A stretch of DNA of 11,249 bases from Phoronis ovalis. Lineage: Eukaryota > Phoronida > Phoronidae. The notes under the pieces are model-generated. The model had not been told where the DNA came from. It worked only from the letters and a program-made list of their open reading frames with translations, and searched no databases. The stretch spans positions 1-11,249 of the forward strand of contig JAOXYB010055023.1 of assembly GCA_028565635.1 (NCBI GenBank). Reading direction: 5' to 3'. The translations under genes and the position numbers were made by a program. Positions 9,401 to 11,249 of the stretch are shown piece after piece (position 1 is the first letter of the stretch; each line of letters begins with the position of its first letter).

Positions 9401-9816
9401 TTCAAAATTTTCAACTGGGCTGTACACCCCCACTAAAAACTACCTTGAGCTTCATGTGGCATATAATTATAAGTTATAACACAAGAAGGAGTATCAGAGA
9501 GAAACAAGACAACAATTTTGGTTTAGAGGCCAACTTCTACTGGTTTCAACACTATCTGGGCCATGACACTACTAGCGTAGGGTCATGAAGCCAGGACTGG
9601 TTTTTATCTGGGCCGCACACTTACCAACTGCAACATTTCCAATTCAATCAAGTTCAAGACTTTGAATTGATGATTTGGAACGGTACATTTTAATTTTTAT
9701 ATAGTGATTATAGATATTGGAGTATACAACGTAACATTAAACAAACCCGGGTTCATGCTGTGCTGTCCCCGATTCACCCCATCTGTATGCTTCCCTTTTC
9801 TCTTCGTCTTAGCCAT
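308..9816 (-). CDS. GNL2: Nucleolar GTP-binding protein 2 (NOG2 family), 13 exons, C-terminus beyond window
   Basis: This interval is the genomic span of the coding region, including introns. The protein is a circularly permuted GTPase (YlqF/YawG, HSR1-MMR1 class); the family acts in the nucleolus and nucleoplasm on pre-60S ribosomal particles and is needed for their maturation and export. Thirteen exons with GT-AG borders were joined by hand: 9816-9747, 7730-7643, 6842-6748, 6617-6484, 6007-5909, 5485-5333, 4779-4621, 4143-4030, 3714-3586, 2899-2795, 2650-2492, 1000-833 and 457-308. They give 541 codons with no stop or frameshift. Order of parts: basic N-terminus; NGP1NT domain (about residues 30-165); DARDP motif (226-230); G4 NKCD (256-259); G5-like HAS (283-285); G1 GYPNVGKS (318-325); G2 Thr346; G3 DCPG (362-365); then the family-specific C-terminal region. 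The G4-G5-G1-G2-G3 order is the permuted signature. Animal GNL2 is about 700-730 residues, so roughly 150-200 residues and the stop are missing off the left edge. The gene looks functional. Confidence 0.96.
458..832. other. Intron 12 of GNL2, featureless
   Basis: AT-rich GT-AG intron between exons 12 and 13. I see no repeat, ORF or RNA gene in it. Confidence 0.8.
833..1000 (-). CDS. GNL2: GNL2 exon 12 (residues 436-491)
   Basis: Begins [20 protein letters not shown] and continues [10 protein letters not shown], the last strongly conserved block of the family. After that the protein becomes Ser/Gly-rich and variable up to TTVEAQ. The acceptor is TTTCAG and the donor GTACGC. Confidence 0.95.
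1001..2491. other. Intron 11 of GNL2, contains a LINE remnant
   Basis: A 1491-bp phase-0 intron. The central part is the decayed retrotransposon annotated separately. The portion from about 1930 to 2491 shows no coding signal; it contains a 13-bp direct repeat, CCAGACAATAATT, at 2227-2239 and 2255-2267. Confidence 0.8.
1218..1925 (-). mobile_element. Decayed non-LTR retrotransposon (LINE), 3' end of reverse transcriptase ORF
   Basis: On the minus strand, in pieces, is the C-terminal part of an ORF2 of the jockey/CR1-like kind common in invertebrates. Piece 1 (about 1900-1772) reads [14 protein letters not shown], the motif just after the palm/thumb of these reverse transcriptases. Piece 2 (1778-1548) carries [10 protein letters not shown] and [17 protein letters not shown]. 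Piece 3 (about 1605-1436) carries [10 protein letters not shown] and a basic C-terminal end before a stop. Pieces 1 and 2 lie in different frames with the usual intervening 50-60 residues missing, and pieces 2 and 3 are separated by a frameshift. A putative 3' UTR follows and ends in a TAA/TTA triplet tail at 1218-1234, typical of CR1/RTE-like 3' ends. It is a dead copy in the same orientation as GNL2. The exact family and the 5' boundary are uncertain. Confidence 0.75.
2492..2650 (-). CDS. GNL2: GNL2 exon 11 (residues 383-435)
   Basis: Begins [20 protein letters not shown], continues [14 protein letters not shown] and ends [14 protein letters not shown]. This is the conserved post-GTPase helical region (V..E.I..PEDHI..VL.R....YI.KTY.I..W) of Nog2/GNL2. 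It is followed on the minus strand by the 1.5-kb intron 11. Confidence 0.95.
2651..2794. other. Intron 10 of GNL2
   Basis: A short 144-bp GT-AG, phase-0 intron without recognisable content. Confidence 0.85.
2795..2899 (-). CDS. GNL2: GNL2 exon 10 (residues 348-382), G3 motif
   Basis: Encodes [20 protein letters not shown] and then [19 protein letters not shown] at 362-365 is the G3 (DxxG) Mg2+/gamma-phosphate motif with the Cys-Pro variant normal for this family. The exon is 35 whole codons, with donor GTATGT. Confidence 0.96.
2900..3585. other. Intron 9 of GNL2, AT-rich
   Basis: A 686-bp phase-0 intron. The stretch around 3040-3165 is low complexity, with loosely repeated TAACA/TAGTAACAGTAATAG-type words. 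No gene or defined element is seen. Confidence 0.8.
3586..3714 (-). CDS. GNL2: GNL2 exon 9 (residues 305-347), P-loop G1 and G2
   Basis: Encodes [20 protein letters not shown], where GYPNVGKS (318-325) is the G1 phosphate-binding loop with the catalytic-site Lys324 and Ser325. It ends in VAPIAGETK, whose Thr346 is the G2 switch I residue. All nucleotide-contacting residues expected here are present. Confidence 0.97.
3715..4029. other. Intron 8 of GNL2
   Basis: A 315-bp phase-0 intron with no repeat or RNA gene that I can support. A weak box C/D-like pair was examined and rejected. Confidence 0.8.
4030..4143 (-). CDS. GNL2: GNL2 exon 8 (residues 267-304), G5 region
   Basis: Encodes [20 protein letters not shown] and [22 protein letters not shown] occupies the place of the G5 (SAK-like) motif, and NPFGKG..QLLRQF is a strongly conserved GNL2 signature. 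The acceptor is TTGCAG and the donor a less common GTTAAT. Confidence 0.95.
4144..4620. other. Intron 7 of GNL2
   Basis: A 477-bp AT-rich phase-0 intron. A plus-strand open frame at 4141-4362 has no recognisable protein and reads into antisense exon sequence; it is taken as chance. Confidence 0.8.
4621..4779 (-). CDS. GNL2: GNL2 exon 7 (residues 214-266), DAR and G4 motifs
   Basis: Encodes [20 protein letters not shown] and then [19 protein letters not shown] at residues 226-230 marks the YlqF/YawG circularly permuted GTPases, and NKCD at 256-259 is the G4 guanine-specificity motif (N/T-K-x-D). G4 lies before G1, as expected in a permuted domain. The donor is a consensus GTGAGT, and the minus-strand reading frame runs past it for only a few codons. 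Confidence 0.97.
4780..5332. other. Intron 6 of GNL2
   Basis: A 553-bp phase-0 intron. The only notable item is a short CA dinucleotide run at about 5145-5158. Confidence 0.8.
5333..5485 (-). CDS. GNL2: GNL2 exon 6 (residues 163-213), linker to GTPase domain
   Basis: A 51-codon exon. The first half is variable and charged ([20 protein letters not shown]); the end, [13 protein letters not shown], is the conserved helix that leads into the GTPase fold in Nog2/GNL2 proteins. The acceptor is TTATAG and the donor GTAGAG. Confidence 0.94.
5486..5908. other. Intron 5 of GNL2
   Basis: A 423-bp AT-rich phase-0 intron without detectable repeats or RNA genes. Confidence 0.8.
5909..6007 (-). CDS. GNL2: GNL2 exon 5 (residues 130-162)
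   Basis: Encodes [20 protein letters not shown] followed by [13 protein letters not shown]. The [17 protein letters not shown] pattern closes the NGP1NT domain in this family. The exon is 33 whole codons with a TTTTAG acceptor and a GTCAGC donor. Confidence 0.95.
6008..6483. other. Intron 4 of GNL2
   Basis: A 476-bp phase-0 intron, AT-rich, with nothing recognisable. Confidence 0.8.
6484..6617 (-). CDS. GNL2: GNL2 exon 4 (residues 85-129)
   Basis: Begins [20 protein letters not shown] and continues through [18 protein letters not shown], both hallmarks of the NGP1NT domain. The intron on its 5' side is only 130 bp. From the 3' end of this exon onward every intron in the gene is phase 0. Confidence 0.95.
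6748..6842 (-). CDS. GNL2: GNL2 exon 3 (residues 53-84)
   Basis: Encodes [20 protein letters not shown] then VEPNRKWF, the conserved NGP1NT segment that in the family reads on to a WFGNTRV motif. The Gly of that motif is split across the phase-1 junction with exon 4. The acceptor is TTGTAG and the donor is a consensus GTGAGT. Confidence 0.95.
6843..7642. other. Intron 2 of GNL2
   Basis: An 800-bp phase-2 intron. A slightly less AT-rich patch at about 7170-7230 gives short open readings on the minus strand, but it has no recognisable protein and no good flanking splice pair. Confidence 0.75.
7643..7730 (-). CDS. GNL2: GNL2 exon 2 (residues 24-52), start of NGP1NT domain
   Basis: Encodes [20 protein letters not shown] followed by QMYRNFKAK, which matches the most conserved N-terminal stretch of animal GNL2 almost residue for residue. 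The acceptor is TTTCAG and the donor GTACTG; phase 1 in, phase 2 out. It sits after the 2-kb repeat-filled intron 1. Confidence 0.95.
7828..8109. mobile_element. 282-bp inverted-repeat element (MITE-like)
   Basis: The segment is bounded by a perfect 18-bp terminal inverted repeat: ACTATTTGCATGCACTTG at 7828-7845 and its reverse complement at 8092-8109. Similarity continues inward imperfectly for about 20 bp (GTGGAGCCACTAGTCTCAAACCC against the complement of GGGTCTGACTGTGGCGCCCT). There is no ORF inside. Size, AT-rich interior and terminal repeats suit a non-autonomous DNA transposon. I could not see a clear target-site duplication, so the superfamily is unassigned. Confidence 0.65.
8397..8794 (+). 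repeat. Degenerate interspersed short repeats, ACCCTCATTTACCACAG-like
   Basis: Related words occur at about 8397 (AACCCTTATTTCTC), 8429 (AACCCTCATTTCCCAGG), 8525 (TTTACCACAGGGTATA), 8585 (TCCTCATTTACCACAAA), 8693 (ATTTACCGCTGGGTATA) and 8778 (ACCCTAATTTACCACAG). Spacing is irregular, from about 30 to 105 bp. This looks like an old, decayed repeat array or an unknown transposon with internal subrepeats. Confidence 0.45.
8823..8846. repeat. Hairpin ATGACCCTA / TAGGGTCAT inside the foldback left arm
   Basis: A perfect 9-bp stem (8823-8831 with 8838-8846) around the 6-base loop CTAGCA. A diverged copy in the right arm lies at about 9563-9586, and a half copy, TAGGGTCATA, lies outside the element at 8331-8340. 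Confidence 0.7.
9102..9410 (+). repeat. Minisatellite of about 30 bp, GGGTAGCAATCCAAATTTT core
   Basis: Two consecutive 30-bp units are clear, at 9162-9191 and 9192-9221, both beginning GGGTAGCAATCCAAA. Partial or diverged units occur at about 9102, 9128, 9222, 9327, 9358 and 9389. The copies share AGCAATCCAAA(A)TTTT and, in several, a GAAATATAA end. Open frames across this block are a by-product of the repeat (for example the repeated YKGSNP string) and are not genes. Confidence 0.8.
9747..9816 (-). CDS. GNL2: GNL2 exon 1 (residues 1-23, start codon)
   Basis: The exon encodes a short basic N-terminus beginning [10 protein letters not shown] and ending in MNP, and splices in phase 1 so that the next codon becomes Asp of the family motif NPDRV. 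The start is chosen because an in-frame TGA lies 11 codons upstream (RC frame, about position 9851), the context has A at -3 and G at +4, and human GNL2 starts at the same distance from NPDRV to within a few residues. The donor is GTTTGT, weaker than consensus. Confidence 0.92.
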
Positions 9817-9876
9817 ATTTACGATCCTGCAACACGCTAAATTGTTATTTCAATCACAATTTCCACAAAGTTTCCT

Positions 9877-9897
9877 CACGTGGACATAAACCGGAAG
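9877..9897. promoter_or_regulatory. Proximal GNL2 promoter: E-box CACGTG and ETS-type CCGGAAG
   Basis: A palindromic CACGTG E-box at 9877-9882 and CCGGAAG at 9891-9897 lie 61-81 bp upstream of the GNL2 start codon. Both motifs are common in promoters of housekeeping and ribosome-biogenesis genes, the first being a MYC/MAX-type site and the second an ETS/GABP-type site. The role is inferred from position and motif only; the transcription start is not visible. Confidence 0.4.
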
Positions 9898-10369
9898 CTA
9901 TACTGTCATCATACAGCAGGTTATTATTTCTGTACACGTTTATTGTTGTGACTTATAGCAACTGTATTTGGATGTTAAATAAGCACATAAATATTATTAA
10001 CTAAAGCTGTAAAGTATAACACGTACATTTCTTTTAAAAAAGTCATAAAAAATGAAATAATATCTGTGTCATTTACTTCATGTAATTACATCCAATCAAA
10101 ACGCAGATATCTAGGTCAACAGATATTGCTCCTAAATTTAACCTCAACCTTTAGCAAGGACAGCCGCTTTTCGGTAAATCTAATTTTTTGGCAACATTTC
10201 AGTCGGTTGACAAACGAAATGTTTGAAAACGTATCATGAGATATCACCGTGTCATATGAAAATCAACCATCTCCAATAAGTAATCGCACAACGTTGATAT
10301 ATCGTCATTTTTTCTACCACGTCCAAGTTTCTTCTGAAGTAAAGTTTTAAAATTAAAGTATGTTGTCGT

Positions 10370-10395
10370 TGACATTGTTTTATGACATTGTTTTA
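10370..10395 (+). repeat. Tandem 2 x 13-bp repeat
   Basis: TGACATTGTTTTA occurs twice back to back with no mismatch. This is probably a recent slippage duplication. Confidence 0.85.
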
Positions 10396-10692
10396 GACTG
10401 AGTTTGAAACTGGTAGCCACAGTCTTGTCATATGAGCGTTATTCCGCTATATTCGAATTAAACTACATACTGTAGAGTCTCTGTGTCGTGGAGCTAAAGT
10501 CAAATTAATAGCGGAAACACCAGAAGATAATAATTATTAAACTTAAAGCTCGGCTTAAAAGTAAAACCTGTTCATTTGTATTTAGGGCATTTAGGCTATT
10601 ACTTATTAGCTACCAAAGCTAAGTGAAGCACATTATTCATTATAACAGCTGGTTATTACAAGATGAGACTATTTGCAGTCGAATAACTAGAA

Positions 10693-10782
10693 ATGAAAAG
10701 AACAGTGCAACGAGCTAAGATTAAGAGAATAGCAAAGAAATATCTAAGACGTGTCAGGCTTGGAACAAAGGTGGACTTGTTG
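10693..10782 (+). CDS. Probable first coding exon, candidate centromere protein W (CENP-W)
   Basis: The exon encodes 30 residues: MKRTVQRAKIKRIAKKYLRR followed by VRLGTKVDLL. It ends at a good donor (TTG|GTAAGG) in phase 0. The start is supported by an in-frame TAA at 10684-10686 and an A-rich context. The pattern of a basic start, an amphipathic helix K.KRIAKKY, then RL(G)..VDLL matches the beginning of the CENP-W histone fold, where the animal family reads roughly K..LR(L).K..DLLV.LN. CENP-W pairs with CENP-T in the inner kinetochore (constitutive centromere-associated network). The rest of the fold would be in later exons to the right; I did not find a convincing next exon before 11249. 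With only 30 residues this could be another basic or histone-fold protein, or chance. It is head-to-head with GNL2. Confidence 0.45.
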
Positions 10783-11121
10783 GTAAGGTATCATTACATA
10801 ATAATTTAGTTCAATCTTGAATTTTACAGACAAAAAAGACCAACACTAGGTTGTCAACAGCTCAGCTTGTTCTATAAAGGGAAAATTGAATGCATAATTT
10901 TACAATGATAATTTTAAGCTTAATCAACAAAAATCAATTATGTGTGAAGAACGTTGAAGATGATGTTACAGTTTTCTGTTATATAGTATATTAAGTGAAA
11001 TATACTGTGCTGTGTTCTTGTTAACTTGTTGGGTACATTTTCAGGACTCCCATGTCGTACATTTCCGTAACTTGATTTATGGAGTGACACATAAAAGAAG
11101 AATAACACTCATATTATTAGA

Positions 11122-11152
11122 AGTATGTGTGTGAGTGTGTGCACGTGTGTAT
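11122..11152. repeat. TG-rich microsatellite
   Basis: An imperfect GT/TG dinucleotide run (GTATGTGTGTGAGTGTGTGC and onward). Confidence 0.8.
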
Positions 11153-11172
11153 GTTACCGTGTACATGGACAC

Positions 11173-11249
11173 ATCTATACTACTAAATCTCGAGTGTCCG
11201 TCTGTCTGTCTGTCTGTCACTCTTTCCACCAAATATCTTCAAAACTATT
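11173..11249. repeat. TCTG tetranucleotide run within a probable interspersed repeat
   Basis: TCTG units fill 11201-11218. The flanks ACTACTAAATCTCGAGTGTCCG and, after the run, CACTCTTTCCACCAAATATC look like the end of a dispersed non-autonomous element with an internal tetranucleotide, a type familiar from many invertebrate genomes. It runs off the right edge and the family is not identified. Confidence 0.45.

Larger units (their letters stand above)
8811..9598. mobile_element. Foldback (long inverted-repeat) element, about 790 bp
   Basis: The left arm starts AGTCCTGGCTTCATGACCCT at 8811, and the right arm ends with its reverse complement up to 9598. Matching continues through GCCCAGATAGTGTT, AACCAGTA and a 31-base block (8916-8946 against 9483-9513) with one mismatch. 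The arms span about 110-140 bp each with small insertions and deletions. The interior (about 9000-9430) contains a minisatellite. There is no transposase ORF. Flanking GGTTTTTTACT (8800-8810) and GGTTTTTATCT (9599-9609) may be a decayed target-site duplication. Confidence 0.7.
7731..9746. other. Intron 1 of GNL2, repeat-rich
   Basis: The longest intron (2016 bp, phase 1). It holds, in plus-strand order, a 282-bp inverted-repeat element, a zone of degenerate short repeats (about 8390-8800), and a foldback element with a minisatellite core (about 8811-9598). About 140 bp of plain sequence separates the last element from exon 1. Confidence 0.85.
9817..10692. other. Intergenic region between divergent genes
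   Basis: It contains the 5' flank of GNL2 and, probably, that of the plus-strand gene at 10693. CCAAT words occur at 10092-10096 and 10273-10277. A perfect tandem pair of 13-bp units (TGACATTGTTTTA) lies at 10370-10395. No ORF or RNA gene is recognisable. 5' UTR exons of either gene could be present but cannot be read from the sequence. Confidence 0.6.
10783..11249. other. Intron or intergenic sequence at right edge
   Basis: If the exon at 10693 is real, this is the start of its first intron. A reading opening after TTTTACAG near 10829 hits a stop after 15 codons and does not resemble a histone fold, so it was not called as an exon. Confidence 0.5.

Noticed and set aside
9022-9588. Plus-strand open frames over the minisatellite and right arm (63 and 102 codons)
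   Set aside because: They translate the repeat units (YKGSNP-type strings) and foldback arm; no domain, and explained by the repeat.
9704-9889. Plus-strand ORF of 61 codons opposite GNL2 exon 1
   Set aside because: It is the antisense shadow of exon 1 and its 5' flank; the minus-strand reading has clear family homology.
10829-10876. Possible second exon of the plus-strand gene after TTTTACAG
   Set aside because: It ends in a stop after 15 codons and does not resemble the continuation of a histone fold; the true next exon is probably outside the window.

Overview
This is a eukaryotic, almost certainly invertebrate metazoan, nuclear genomic window. It is AT-rich, has a large intron-rich gene with GT-AG introns, and its introns hold remnants of animal-type transposons: a non-LTR retrotransposon with a triplet tail, a foldback element, a small inverted-repeat element and short microsatellites. 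I cannot name the species. The repeat style would fit a mollusc, annelid, cnidarian or similar animal, but that is only an impression.

The backbone is one minus-strand gene, the orthologue of nucleolar GTP-binding protein 2 (GNL2; NOG2/Nog2 in fungi; NGP-1), a circularly permuted GTPase of 60S ribosome assembly. I could place 13 consecutive coding exons from the start codon at 9816 down to 308. They splice without any frameshift or internal stop into 541 codons, from the initiator Met through the NGP1NT domain, the whole permuted GTPase domain and the start of the acidic C-terminal tail. The remaining tail, the stop codon and the 3' UTR lie beyond the left edge (below position 1).

Region by region on the plus-strand axis: 1-307 is the start of intron 13 and holds an ACG-repeat/hairpin sequence; 308-1000 are exons 13 and 12; 1001-2491 is intron 11 with a decayed LINE in the same orientation as the gene; 2492-7730 are exons 11 to 2 with mostly plain AT-rich introns; 7731-9746 is the long intron 1, packed with repeats (a 282-bp inverted-repeat element, degenerate repeats, and a roughly 790-bp foldback element with a 30-bp minisatellite in its centre); 9747-9816 is exon 1; 9817-10692 is the upstream intergenic region with an E-box and an ETS-type motif close to the GNL2 start; 10693-10782 is a probable first coding exon on the plus strand, tentatively the kinetochore histone-fold protein CENP-W; 10783-11249 is intron or intergenic sequence ending in a TG microsatellite and a TCTG-repeat element.

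If the CENP-W call holds, the two genes are divergent neighbours about 0.88 kb apart (ATG to ATG) that could share a promoter. I see no bacterial-style operon, CRISPR array, tRNA, rRNA or convincing snoRNA. The coding content is ordinary; the unusual structure is in the intron 1 repeats.
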